Origin: Duganella callida
GTDB taxonomy: Bacteria > Pseudomonadota > Gammaproteobacteria > Burkholderiales > Burkholderiaceae_D
Direction: 5' to 3'
DNA: 64,000 bases
Assembly (NCBI RefSeq): GCF_004614165.1
Contig: NZ_SPVG01000260.1
Location: 1 to 64,000, forward strand
Below, in pieces: positions 1-8,084 of this stretch. The translations under genes were made by a program, and so were the position numbers. Position 1 is the stretch's first letter, and each line of letters starts with the position of its first letter. The notes under the pieces were generated by a model that worked only from the letters and a program-made list of their open reading frames with translations, ran no database searches and had not been told where the DNA came from.

Positions 1-1010
1 CGCCTGCACCAGCCGCCGCGGCTGCACCGGCGCCGGCTGCCTCGCACGGCTCGGTTGCCACCGGCAAGCTGGCGCACGCATCGCCATCGATCCGCAAGTT
101 CGCCCGTGAACTGGGCGTGGACCTGGGCAAGGTGCCCGGCACCGGCGCCAAAGGCCGCATCACCCAGACCGACGTGCAAAACTTCGTCAAGGGCGTGATG
201 GCCGGCACCGTGGCCGCGCCGTCCGGCGCGCCGGCAGCCGGTGGTTCGATCGGCGGCGGCGGCACCTTCAGCGTGCTGCCATGGCCGTCGCTGGACTTCA
301 GCAAATTCGGCGAAACCGAACTGCTGCCGCTGTCGCGCATCAAGAAGATTTCCGGTCCCAACCTGCACCGCAACTGGGTGCAGATCCCGCACGTCACGCA
401 GTTCGACGATGCCGATATCACCGATCTGGAAGCCTTCCGCGTCGAATCGAACAACGCCAATGCCAAGAACAAGGACGCGGTCAAGCTGACCATGCTGGCC
501 TTCGTGATCAAGGCATCGGTCGCCGCGCTGAAGAAATTCCCGACCTTTAACTCGTCGCTGGACGAGAAGGGCGAGAACCTGATCCTGAAGAAGTTCTATA
601 ACATCGGCTTCGCGGCCGATACGCCGAACGGCCTGGTGGTCCCGGTGATCAAGAACGCCGACCAGAAATCGGTGACGCAGATCGCCAAGGAAATGACCGA
701 ACTGTCGGCACAGGCGCGCGAAGGCAAGCTGAAACCGACCGACATGCAGGGCGCGACCTTCACCATCTCGTCGCTGGGCGGCATCGGCGGTACGCACTTC
801 ACGCCTATCGTCAACGCGCCGGAAGTGGCGATCCTGGGCCTGTCCAAGGCATCCATGAAGCCGGTGTGGGACGGCAAGGCGTTCCAGCCGCGCCTGATGA
901 TGGGTACCTCGCTGTCCTACGATCACCGCGTGATCGACGGTGCGATGGGCGCCCGCTTCTCCGTGTACCTGAGCGAAGTGCTCGGCGACATGCGCAAAAT
1001 TCTGCTGTAA
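1..1010 (+). CDS. aceF: Pyruvate dehydrogenase E2, dihydrolipoyllysine acetyltransferase (5' truncated)
   Basis: The gene runs in from the left edge, and the readable frame starts at base 3 in an Ala/Pro-rich linker. Next comes the E3-binding (peripheral subunit) domain, seen as PSIRKFARELGVDLGK followed by GAKGRI, and then the catalytic acyltransferase domain. The active-site signature SYDHRVIDG lies near the C-terminus. E2 moves the acetyl group from lipoyl-lysine to CoA in the cytosolic pyruvate dehydrogenase complex. The lipoyl domains must lie upstream of the window. The stop is followed 9 bases later by lpdA with a clear GGAG ribosome site between them, so the two are one operon. A 2-oxoglutarate dehydrogenase E2 is less likely because the paired E3 carries a lipoyl domain, a habit of betaproteobacterial pyruvate dehydrogenase operons. 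Confidence 0.95.
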   Translation, partial: PAPAAAAAPAPAASHGSVATGKLAHASPSIRKFARELGVDLGKVPGTGAKGRITQTDVQNFVKGVMAGTVAAPSGAPAAGGSIGGGGTFSVLPWPSLDFSKFGETELLPLSRIKKISGPNLHRNWVQIPHVTQFDDADITDLEAFRVESNNANAKNKDAVKLTMLAFVIKASVAALKKFPTFNSSLDEKGENLILKKFYNIGFAADTPNGLVVPVIKNADQKSVTQIAKEMTELSAQAREGKLKPTDMQGATFTISSLGGIGGTHFTPIVNAPEVAILGLSKASMKPVWDGKAFQPRLMMGTSLSYDHRVIDGAMGARFSVYLSEVLGDMRKILL

Positions 1011-1019
1011 GGAGCCGAC

Positions 1020-2807
1020 ATGAGCACTGTAGAAGTGAAAGTGCCGAATATCGGCGACTTCAGCGAAGTGGAAGTGATCGAGGTGATGGTCAAGGTGGGC
1101 GACACGATCAAGACCGATCAGTCGCTGATCACCGTGGAGTCGGACAAGGCCAGCATGGAAATCCCGTCGTCGCACAGCGGCGTGGTGAAGGAAATGCGCG
1201 TCAAGGTCGGCGACAAGGTCAAGGAAGGCGTGACGCTGCTGGTGCTGGAAGAAGCCGCCGGCGCGGCGGCTGCGGCTCCGGCGTCCGCGCCGGCCGCCGC
1301 GGCGGCTCCAGCTCCCGCACCAGCTCCGGCCCCGGCTCCAGCGCCCGTGGCGGCGCCGGTCGGCGGCAGCTACGCCGGCCAGGTGGACGTCGATTGCGAC
1401 ATGATGGTGCTGGGCAGCGGCCCTGGCGGCTACTCGGCCGCCTTCCGCGCCGCGGACCTGGGTCTGAACACCGTGATCGTCGAGCGCTACGATGTGCTGG
1501 GCGGCGTGTGCCTGAACGTGGGCTGCATCCCGTCGAAAGCGCTGCTGCACGTGGCCGCGCTGATCGATGAGACCTCGCACATGTCCAAGGCTGGCGTCAG
1601 CTTCGCCAAGCCGACGGTCGATATCGACCAGCTGCGCGCGCACAAGAATGGCGTGGTCAAGACCATGACCAACGGCCTGGCCGGCATGGCCAAGGCGCGC
1701 AAGACCCAGATCGTGCAGGGCGTCGGCCAGTTCGTCAGCCCGAACCACATCGAAGTCACCGCCAAGGACGGCAGCAAGAAAGTGGTGCAGTTCAAGCAGG
1801 CCATCATCGCCGCCGGTTCGTCGGTGGTGAAGCTGCCGTTCGTGCCGGAAGATCCGCGCATCGTCGATTCGACCGGCGCGCTGGAACTGCGCCAGATCCC
1901 GAAACGCATGCTGGTGATCGGCGGCGGCATCATCGGCCTGGAAATGGCCACCGTGTACTCGACGCTGGGCGCGCGCATCGACGTGGTCGAAATGATGGAT
2001 GGCCTGATGCAGGGCGCCGACCGTGACGCGGTCAAGATCTGGCAGAAGTACAACGAAGCCCGCTTCGACAACATCATGACCAAGACCAAGACGGTCGCGG
2101 TCGAAGCGCTGCCGGAAGGGATCAAGGTCACCTTCGAAGCCGCCGAAGCCGGCGCCACCGCGCCGGCGCCGCAGGTGTACGACATGGTGCTGGTGGCCGT
2201 CGGCCGCAGCCCGAACGGCAAGAAGATCGCCGCCGACAAGGCCGGCGTTTCGGTGACCGATCGCGGCTTCATCCCGGTCGACAGCCAGATGCGCACCAAC
2301 GTGCCGCACATCTTCGCCATCGGCGACCTGGTGGGCCAGCCGATGTTGGCGCACAAGGCGGTGCATGAAGCGCACGTGGCGGCGGAAGCCGCCGCCGGCC
2401 AGAAGTCGCACTTCGACGCGACCGTGATTCCATCGGTGGCCTACACCGATCCGGAAGTGGCGTGGGTGGGCGTGACCGAGGACGAAGCGAAAGCCAAGGG
2501 CATCAAGGTCGAGAAGGGCCACTTCCCATGGGCGGCCAGCGGCCGCGCAGTGGCCAACGGCCGCGCGGAAGGCTTCACCAAGCTGCTGTTCGACGCCGAG
2601 ACGCATCGCATCATCGGCGGCACCATGGTCGGCACGCACGCCGGCGACATGATCGGCGAGATCGCGCTGGCCATCGAGATGGGCGCCGACGGCACCGACA
2701 TCGGCAAGACCATCCATCCTCACCCGACGCTGGGCGAATCGATCGGCATGGCGGCGGAAGTCTACGAAGGCGCCTGCACCGACCTGCCGCCGCCGCGCAA
2801 GCGCTAA
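1020..2807 (+). CDS. lpdA: Dihydrolipoyl dehydrogenase (E3) with N-terminal lipoyl domain
   Basis: Predicted 595 aa. This is longer than a plain E3 (about 470 aa) because residues 1-80 form a lipoyl domain with the modified lysine in ESDKASME (K43). An Ala/Pro-rich hinge follows (about 80-115). The flavoprotein part then shows the FAD motif GSGPGG near 132, the redox disulfide in CLNVGCIPSK (Cys164/Cys169), a second nucleotide-binding GGGIIG motif, and the C-terminal HPHPTLGE, whose histidine and glutamate form the active-site dyad. It reoxidises dihydrolipoamide to make NADH for the pyruvate dehydrogenase complex. The ATG is preceded by AAGGAG at ideal distance. It is the last gene of the operon and is followed by a strong terminator. 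Confidence 0.96.
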   Translation: MSTVEVKVPNIGDFSEVEVIEVMVKVGDTIKTDQSLITVESDKASMEIPSSHSGVVKEMRVKVGDKVKEGVTLLVLEEAAGAAAAAPASAPAAAAAPAPAPAPAPAPAPVAAPVGGSYAGQVDVDCDMMVLGSGPGGYSAAFRAADLGLNTVIVERYDVLGGVCLNVGCIPSKALLHVAALIDETSHMSKAGVSFAKPTVDIDQLRAHKNGVVKTMTNGLAGMAKARKTQIVQGVGQFVSPNHIEVTAKDGSKKVVQFKQAIIAAGSSVVKLPFVPEDPRIVDSTGALELRQIPKRMLVIGGGIIGLEMATVYSTLGARIDVVEMMDGLMQGADRDAVKIWQKYNEARFDNIMTKTKTVAVEALPEGIKVTFEAAEAGATAPAPQVYDMVLVAVGRSPNGKKIAADKAGVSVTDRGFIPVDSQMRTNVPHIFAIGDLVGQPMLAHKAVHEAHVAAEAAAGQKSHFDATVIPSVAYTDPEVAWVGVTEDEAKAKGIKVEKGHFPWAASGRAVANGRAEGFTKLLFDAETHRIIGGTMVGTHAGDMIGEIALAIEMGADGTDIGKTIHPHPTLGESIGMAAEVYEGACTDLPPPRKR

Positions 2808-2823
2808 GCAAGTTCGCAGCATC

Positions 2824-2854
2824 AAAAAAGCCGGGACGCGTTCCCGGCTTTTTT
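2824..2854 (+). terminator. Intrinsic terminator after lpdA
   Basis: GCCGGGA and TCCCGGC pair around a CGCG loop, flanked by an A-run on the left and TTTTTT on the right. It can work in both directions and so also closes the facing vapBC pair. Confidence 0.9.
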
Positions 2855-2872
2855 CATTGGCTGGCGCAACGT

Positions 2873-3289
2873 TCAGAGCAGCACCACCACCGGCGGACGC
2901 AGCCCCAGCGCCGCCACCCGCCGAGCAAACTTGCGGTCATCGAACGAGGCCATGCTGCCAGATGTTCGATAGCTGGCGTGATGTAGCGCGTCCGTGAAAG
3001 AGGGGCCTTGTTGGTAGCTGGTTAGTGCCATGATAAGGGCTGGCCTGTCTTCGATAGTAAAATTCGCCATGCTTAACATGTGTTGATACACGCCGATGAT
3101 CATTGGCGGCTTCATGTTGTATTTGCCCCGCATTAGCCATTCCAACTCAATAATTACTGTTTTGCATATCGCGAGCGTTTGGCCCGAATCAATCAAACTC
3201 TGAGCTAATGGCCGCTGGCGTTGTGCTTCTGCGTCAGTGATATCGTTGATATAGTAGCGGGCTAGAACATTAGTATCCAGGCCTGTCAT
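2873..3289 (-). CDS. PIN-domain ribonuclease toxin, VapC type
   Basis: Predicted 138 aa from the ATG at 3289. An upstream in-frame ATG at 3328 is possible, but MTGLDTNVLARYY is the usual start of a PIN domain. Acidic metal-binding residues are visible at D5 of GLDTN, the glutamate in VIIELEWL, the aspartate in FTDALH and the aspartates in SFDDRKFAR near the end. This is the standard VapC metal-dependent RNase set. The start lies inside the end of the upstream vapB frame (about 20 bp overlap), the usual antitoxin-toxin coupling. AT-richer codons than the flanking pdh and peptidase genes suggest the pair was acquired. The RNA target cannot be read from sequence. Confidence 0.85.
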   Translation of the reverse strand: MTGLDTNVLARYYINDITDAEAQRQRPLAQSLIDSGQTLAICKTVIIELEWLMRGKYNMKPPMIIGVYQHMLSMANFTIEDRPALIMALTSYQQGPSFTDALHHASYRTSGSMASFDDRKFARRVAALGLRPPVVVLL

Positions 3290-3533
3290 TTCTGAATAGT
3301 TCGGCAGCGTCGAAGTCGGCAGGTGCAAAAGAATGCTCGATATTCACCATACCGTAGCCGCTGACGGATTTGGTTTTTGGGATAGGCAATTTTGTGCCGA
3401 CAAACCTCATTTCGAGCTGGCAGCCATTCATGACGCAGTGGACCTGCGCGCCCGTCAGGATGCCGTAGGCTTCGATGATTTCCTTGGGGATGATGACGGT
3501 GCCGTCGCTGTTAACTGTGGTGAAAGTGTCCAT
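3270..3533 (-). CDS. AbrB/SpoVT-fold antitoxin, VapB type
   Basis: Predicted 87 aa. The N-terminal 45 residues read as a swapped-hairpin AbrB DNA-binding domain (TVNSDGTVIIPKEIIEAYG, then a GAQV strand). The C-terminal tail is acidic and aromatic (FAPADFDAAELF), as in antitoxins that wrap around a PIN toxin. A good ribosome site, GGAGG, precedes the ATG at 3533. It is the first gene of a two-gene operon with the PIN toxin, and by family habit the complex should repress its own promoter just upstream (3534-3600). Some related genes are annotated simply as AbrB-family regulators, but the overlapping PIN gene makes the antitoxin reading strong. Confidence 0.82.
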   Translation of the reverse strand: MDTFTTVNSDGTVIIPKEIIEAYGILTGAQVHCVMNGCQLEMRFVGTKLPIPKTKSVSGYGMVNIEHSFAPADFDAAELFRNDRPGY

Positions 3534-3613
3534 GGCGTCCTCCCAATCGATTCGGCCATGGTAGCACTGAGGTTGGCTGCAGAGTTTGATCTATCTCCGC
3601 CTGGCGAAGCGGT

Positions 3614-4912
3614 CTAGCGCGTCAAGCGGTACAGCAGGACCGCGGTGCGGATGGTGGCGCGCTCGATGGAGGCGATTTCCAGGTCTTCGTCGGGCGAGTG
3701 GGCGCCGTTGCCGGTGGCGCCCAGGCCGTCCAGGCTGTCCAGCAGCGGCGCCACGAACTGCACGTCGCCGGCGCCGCGCTGGCCCGGCGGCAGGGCGGGA
3801 ATCTCGCCCAGGCCGGCATCGGCACTGGCCTGCGAATAGATTTTCAGCACCGCCAGGTTGCCCGGCGTCGGCGACATCGGCGGATACGATTCGTGGAAGC
3901 TGATGCTGGCGCTGGTGCCCGGCAGGTTCTGCGCCACGATGGCCTTCATTTTCGCGTGCGCACGGTCGCGCTGTGCGTAGTTCAGGTAGCGCAGGTCGCC
4001 TTCGACGGTGGCGGTGCGCGCGATCACGTTGGTCTTGCCGGCCGCCTGGCCGGTGGTGCCGAGCGCGTTGGTGCTGCCTTCGGTGCCGCCGACGATCAGG
4101 CCGGGGCTGTAGGTCAGATCCGGCTCGGCCAGCTGCTGGCGGAAGCCGTCCAGGATGCGGGCCGTTTCGTAGATCGCACCATAGCCGGCACCTTCGCTGA
4201 AGATGCCGCTGGAATGCCCCTGCTTGCCGCTGACCTTCAGCTCCCACGACGACGAGGAACGGCGGCCGATGGTGCCGGTATCCTTGCCTTCCTTGTTGCG
4301 TACCGTGGCCTCGAACGCCAGCGCGATGTCGCTGCGCCTGGCGGCATTGACCATGTCGGCGCGCGAGACTTCGATCGGGTCGCCGGCGTTTTCCTCGTCG
4401 CCGCTGAACACCACGCTGATGCTGGTGTTATCGAGCGCGCCCACGCGCTGCAAGGCGCGCAGTGCCTCGATGATGATCACGTCGCCGCCCTTCATGTCGT
4501 TGACGCCCTGGCCGCGCACGCGCTCGCCGTTGCGCTGCCACAGCTGCACCGGGCTGTCCTTCTCGAACACGGTGTCGAGGTGGCCGATCAGCAGCAGGCG
4601 CTTGCCCTGTTTGCCCTCGCGCGTGGCGATCAGGTGGCCGGCGCGTTGCATGGCCGGCGGCATCTCCGACCAGCGGGTGGTGAAACCCAGTTGGTCGAAC
4701 TGCTCGCGAAACAGCTTGCCGACCGCGCGCACGCCGTCGTGGTTCATGGTGCCGCTGTTGATGTTGACCGAACGCTCCAGCAGCTCCAGCCCCTGCGCCG
4801 AATGGGCTTTGACTTCGGCGACGATTTTCTGTTCGATGGGCGACAGCGCGGCGGCGTTGGCCGCGCCGCATGCCAGGGCCAGTACTGCAAGGACGTACGG
4901 TTTCAACTTCAT
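3614..4912 (-). CDS. Secreted M20 zinc carboxypeptidase (glutamate carboxypeptidase-like)
   Basis: Predicted 432 aa from the ATG at 4912, which has GGAGGAAT just upstream. The open frame continues upstream of this ATG but reads out of frame through the next gene. Residues 1-20 are a signal peptide ending ANAA, so the enzyme is exported. Co-catalytic zinc ligands and catalytic residues follow the M20 pattern: H111 and D113 in GHLDTV, D139 in GVNDMKGG, the Glu pair in GDEENA (173-174), and a C-terminal histidine in GNGAHSPDED. The closest named family is CPG2-type glutamate carboxypeptidase, which removes C-terminal glutamate from folates and peptides. The real substrate is unknown. It is transcribed from the same strand as the PACE gene but 41 bp apart. 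Confidence 0.88.
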   Translation of the reverse strand: MKLKPYVLAVLALACGAANAAALSPIEQKIVAEVKAHSAQGLELLERSVNINSGTMNHDGVRAVGKLFREQFDQLGFTTRWSEMPPAMQRAGHLIATREGKQGKRLLLIGHLDTVFEKDSPVQLWQRNGERVRGQGVNDMKGGDVIIIEALRALQRVGALDNTSISVVFSGDEENAGDPIEVSRADMVNAARRSDIALAFEATVRNKEGKDTGTIGRRSSSSWELKVSGKQGHSSGIFSEGAGYGAIYETARILDGFRQQLAEPDLTYSPGLIVGGTEGSTNALGTTGQAAGKTNVIARTATVEGDLRYLNYAQRDRAHAKMKAIVAQNLPGTSASISFHESYPPMSPTPGNLAVLKIYSQASADAGLGEIPALPPGQRGAGDVQFVAPLLDSLDGLGATGNGAHSPDEDLEIASIERATIRTAVLLYRLTR

Positions 4913-4953
4913 GCGGCATTCCTCCGGTGTGTAGGTATGCCGCCGATTGTAGC

Positions 4954-5373
4954 TCAGGCTTGCGCCGATGCGGGCAGCCCGAATACGCGGTCGAACGCGA
5001 GGCTGAACAGGAAGGTATAGACCATGAAGAACAGTAGCAGGCCTATGTCCAGTATCAACGCCTGCAGCAGCGTGATGTTCAGCCACCAGGCAAACAGCGG
5101 CACCAGGATCAGCACCAGGCCGCCCTCGAAGCCGATGGCGTGCGCCGCGCGGCGCAGGAAGCCGCGGCCGCGCACCGTCTGGCGCGCTTCCCACGCCTCG
5201 AACGCGCCGTTGTAGATGAAGTTCCAGACGATGGCGATCGCGGACGAGGCGGCGCCAGCCACGCCGGCATGGCCGGCATCGTGCCCGGACAGCATCAGCA
5301 CGCCGCTGGTCAGGCAGATCGCGATCAGTTCGAACAGGGTGACGTAGACCACCCTGCGTTTCAGGCCTTGCAT
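4954..5373 (-). CDS. PACE-family multidrug/biocide efflux protein (AceI-like)
   Basis: Predicted 139 aa with four hydrophobic segments arranged as two tandem BTP (bacterial transmembrane pair) domains. Family marks are visible: RRVVYVTLFELIAI at the N-terminus with the membrane-embedded glutamate, IVWNFIYNGAFEAWE at the end of the first pair, AIGFEGGLVL at the start of the second, and FTFLFSLAFDRVFGLP-like residues at the end of TM4. PACE proteins are proton-coupled inner-membrane exporters of chlorhexidine and short-chain diamines. A LysR gene is divergently transcribed 96 bp away, the same arrangement as aceI/aceR in Acinetobacter, so that regulator probably controls this gene. Confidence 0.88.
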   Translation of the reverse strand: MQGLKRRVVYVTLFELIAICLTSGVLMLSGHDAGHAGVAGAASSAIAIVWNFIYNGAFEAWEARQTVRGRGFLRRAAHAIGFEGGLVLILVPLFAWWLNITLLQALILDIGLLLFFMVYTFLFSLAFDRVFGLPASAQA

Positions 5374-5469
5374 GAGATTTCCTTCTGGATGACAACGCCC
5401 GGCATCCTATGGCGATCCGGCTGATGGGAAAAGTCAGCTGCTGTCAATTTTTCTGATAGATTGTCGGCT

Positions 5470-6387
5470 ATGGCTTTTTCATCCGACAACATCGCGGTAT
5501 TTTTGGCCGTGCTGGACCACGGTTCGTTCTCGGCCGCGGCGCGCGCGCTGGGACGGGTGCCATCGGCGGTCAGCATGGCGGTGGCGCAGCTGGAGGCGGA
5601 ACTCGACCTGACGCTGTTCGAGCGCAGTTCGCGCGAAGTGCGGCCGACCGAATCGGCGCGCGCGCTGGAGCCGGAAGCGCGCCAGATGGCGGGCCAGCTG
5701 CGTCGCCTGCAGGCGCACGCGCTGTCGCTGCATCGGGGCCTGGAGCGCCGTCTGACGCTGGCGATCGCGCCCGAGCTGCTGTCGGCGCCGTGGAGCGAGC
5801 CGCTGGCGCGGCTGGCGCAGGAATTCCCGTCGCTGGAAGTGGACGTGCTGTCGGCGCCGCAGGACGCCGCGCTGCGCATGCTGCACGACGGCGCGGTGCA
5901 ACTGGCGCTGCTGTACGAACGTCCCAAGGTCAACGACCACGAAAGCTTTCAGGAACTGGGCAGCGAGCTGCTGGTGGCGGTGATTTCGCCGCGCCACCCG
6001 CTGGCGCTGGAGCGCAACGGCAGCTTCCGGCTCGAAGACCTGGTCGACCTGCGCCAGATCGCCATCGTCAGCAGCGAGCCGGAAGGGATCGACCAGCGGG
6101 TGCTCATCTCGCGCAAGCTGTGGCGCACCGACAGCCACCTGGCGGCGCTGGGACTGGTGCGTTCGGGCCTGGGCTGGGCCTATTTGCCGCGCCGTCTGGC
6201 CCAGCCGCTGATCGCCAGCGGCGAACTGCTGGCGGTGGCCTTCGCCCACATGAGCAACGAACTGCGGCTGTGGGTGGACGTCGTCTGGCGCAACGACCGC
6301 CCGCAGGGCCTGGGCGCGCGCCGCCTGATCGCGCTGCTGCAGGATATCGAGGGCCTGGAGCCGCGGCCGCCGGCGGTCGCGCTATAA
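5470..6387 (+). CDS. LysR-family regulator, probable controller of the PACE pump
   Basis: Predicted 305 aa from the ATG at 5470. A TTG at 5461 in the same frame is the alternative start, and neither has a strong ribosome site. The N-terminal helix-turn-helix is typical of LysR: SFSAAARALGRVPSAVSMA, then LEAELDLTLFERSSREVRPT. The rest is the two-lobed effector-binding domain. It is divergent from the PACE efflux gene, and such pairs usually regulate each other from the shared intergenic region (5374-5469). Its 3' end overlaps the facing acetyltransferase gene by 6 bp. The effector is not predictable; a diamine or biocide is a guess from context. Confidence 0.88.
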   Translation: MAFSSDNIAVFLAVLDHGSFSAAARALGRVPSAVSMAVAQLEAELDLTLFERSSREVRPTESARALEPEARQMAGQLRRLQAHALSLHRGLERRLTLAIAPELLSAPWSEPLARLAQEFPSLEVDVLSAPQDAALRMLHDGAVQLALLYERPKVNDHESFQELGSELLVAVISPRHPLALERNGSFRLEDLVDLRQIAIVSSEPEGIDQRVLISRKLWRTDSHLAALGLVRSGLGWAYLPRRLAQPLIASGELLAVAFAHMSNELRLWVDVVWRNDRPQGLGARRLIALLQDIEGLEPRPPAVAL

Positions 6388-6891
6388 GGCGCAGTAGTAC
6401 AGGTGCGACAGATGGTCGCCGCCGCCGACCTGCACCACGCGCGGCGCGGACAGCGTATCGCGCCTGAATCCGCACTTGTCCATCACGCGCTGCGAGCCTG
6501 TGTTGTGCTCGGAAATCCAGGCGCGCAGCCGGGTCAGGCCGTACCGGGTGCGCGCCACTTCCTGCAGATGCGTGAGCGCGGCACTGGCAAGACCCTTGCG
6601 CGCCTGATCGTGGGCGATGCGGTAGCCGACTTCGCCGATGCCGGCGTAGCGGTTGATGTAGCGCAGGTTGGCGCGGCCGATGATGGCGCCGTGGTCGTCC
6701 AGCAGCACGCAGGGATGCATGCCGCCTTTGCGCTGGGTTTCCAGGTAGTCGGCGATGTGGGCGGCCAGACCTGCGGGAGTGTAGAAGTCATCGCCGCGCG
6801 CTTCCACATACTGCTCGAACCAGGCGCGGTTTTCCAGTTCGAACGCCATCAGCCGCGCGGCGTCTTCGGCTTGCAGCGTGCGGATCATCAT
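6382..6891 (-). CDS. GNAT-family N-acetyltransferase (RimJ/RimL-like)
   Basis: Predicted 169 aa. The fold runs from MIRTLQAEDAARLMAF, through GRANLRYI and GEVGYRIAHDQARKGLASAAL (the acetyl-CoA pyrophosphate-binding loop, R-K-G-L-A form), to NTGSQRVMDKCGFRRD, the hallmark end of RimJ/RimL acetyltransferases. It probably acetylates the N-terminus of a protein or a small molecule; the substrate is unknown. The start ATGATG at 6891 overlaps the TGA stop of the upstream hydrolase, so translation is coupled. It is the third gene of a tight minus-strand operon and its last codons overlap the convergent LysR gene. Confidence 0.85.
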   Translation of the reverse strand: MMIRTLQAEDAARLMAFELENRAWFEQYVEARGDDFYTPAGLAAHIADYLETQRKGGMHPCVLLDDHGAIIGRANLRYINRYAGIGEVGYRIAHDQARKGLASAALTHLQEVARTRYGLTRLRAWISEHNTGSQRVMDKCGFRRDTLSAPRVVQVGGGDHLSHLYYCAL

Positions 6892-7826
6892 GGGTGGGCG
6901 GCGAGATAGGCCAGCGCTTGCTGGTTGAACAGGGCGGTCTGCTCCATCTGCGGCAGGTGGCCGGACTGGTCGATCTCGGTGTATTCGGTCTGCGGGATGG
7001 CCTGGCGGATGTGCGCCGACTGGGCCACCGGGATGGTCGGGTCCTGCCTGCCCCAGATCAGGTGCACCGGCGTGCCGGCCTTGGCGATGGCGGCGTACAG
7101 GCCGTCGAAGTTTTCCTGCGAGAGGCTCAGACGCGAACGGTACAGCGCGCGGCCGAAACCGTGGTACTGCATCTGCGGCCGGTAGCGCTCGGCCCAGCCG
7201 GGGAATCGGTCGGGATGCAGAAAGTCGCCGCTCTGGTTGGCGGCCATGTCCGGCACCGCGCCGACCTGGAACAGATAGGGGCCGAGCAGCGGCGTGCGCA
7301 GCTGCCATGGCAGCGTCGGGGCGCTGTTGGACGGATCGACCAGGTTCAGGGTGCGGATGCGCTGCGGATGCGTGGCCGCGTAATGCGCGCTGACGTAACC
7401 GCCGAACGACAGGCCGAACAGGTCGATCTTGCCATTCACCTTCAGTGCCTTGAGCAGCTCGTCGAGCTGGCGGTCGTAGAACGCGCCATCGTAGCCGGCG
7501 TCGGGACGGTCGGACAGGCCGCGGCCGTACAGGTCGTAGCGGATCACGCGGTAGCCGGCGTCGCGCAGGGCGGCGAAGGTGGGGTCCCAGATGTAAGAGG
7601 GAACCGAGAAACCATGCACCAGCACGGCCACGCGGCCATCCGCCGGGCCGGCCATTTCGTAATGGGTGACGCCGTCGCTGAGCGCGGCGAACGCGCCCGG
7701 CGCGGCGGCCTGCCGGCGCGCGGCATCATCGAGCTGTTGATGCTCGGGATTGCGGTACTGGTAATAGCCGGCCGCTGCGATGCCGGCCAATGCCAGCACC
7801 AGCACGGTCCGGCCCAGGGCCTTCAT
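6888..7826 (-). CDS. Membrane-anchored alpha/beta hydrolase
   Basis: Predicted 312 aa. An N-terminal hydrophobic segment (about residues 6-22, TVLVLALAGIAAAGYYQY) gives a signal anchor. The hydrolase core shows the oxyanion-hole motif LVHGFSVPSYIWD, the nucleophile elbow GLSFGG (Ser), the acid in WGRQDPTIP and the catalytic histidine in DQSGHLPQ, so the triad is complete. The family includes esterases, lactonases and haloperoxidases; nothing indicates the substrate. Its ATG at 7826 shares one base with the stop of the preceding small gene (TAATG), and its stop overlaps the next ATG, so three proteins are made in linked fashion. Confidence 0.86.
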   Translation of the reverse strand: MKALGRTVLVLALAGIAAAGYYQYRNPEHQQLDDAARRQAAAPGAFAALSDGVTHYEMAGPADGRVAVLVHGFSVPSYIWDPTFAALRDAGYRVIRYDLYGRGLSDRPDAGYDGAFYDRQLDELLKALKVNGKIDLFGLSFGGYVSAHYAATHPQRIRTLNLVDPSNSAPTLPWQLRTPLLGPYLFQVGAVPDMAANQSGDFLHPDRFPGWAERYRPQMQYHGFGRALYRSRLSLSQENFDGLYAAIAKAGTPVHLIWGRQDPTIPVAQSAHIRQAIPQTEYTEIDQSGHLPQMEQTALFNQQALAYLAAHP

Positions 7827-8008
7827 TAATTGACGGTGAAGCGGGCGGGGATTTCGATGCCACCGTTGCGCGCGGCGTCGGCATAGGCCTTCAGTTCGGC
7901 GATAACGGCATCCAGTTGCTCCTGGCCGGGGTTGGCCTGGAAGTGTTTGATGCGCTCGTTCATGAGCGTGATTTGTTTGCTCCAGTCCAGACGATTTGTT
8001 TTGCTCAT
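7826..8008 (-). CDS. Small conserved-looking protein, function unknown
   Basis: Predicted 60 aa starting MSKTNRLDWSKQ at 8008, with GGAGCA upstream; a farther in-frame ATG at 8044 lacks such a site. The sequence is mostly helical, charged, without membrane segment or cysteine, ending NGGIEIPARFTVN. I do not recognise a family. It heads a three-gene operon and its TAA overlaps the ATG of the alpha/beta hydrolase by one base, which argues that it is translated. It could be a partner or regulator of the hydrolase, but only position supports that. Confidence 0.65.
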   Translation of the reverse strand: MSKTNRLDWSKQITLMNERIKHFQANPGQEQLDAVIAELKAYADAARNGGIEIPARFTVN

Positions 8009-8084
8009 GGTTGCTCCAATTTCTAAAAAACCAGTATAGAACAAATAGCAAATGTTTGGAGGCTTTTAATGTGCGCTGGCGTAC

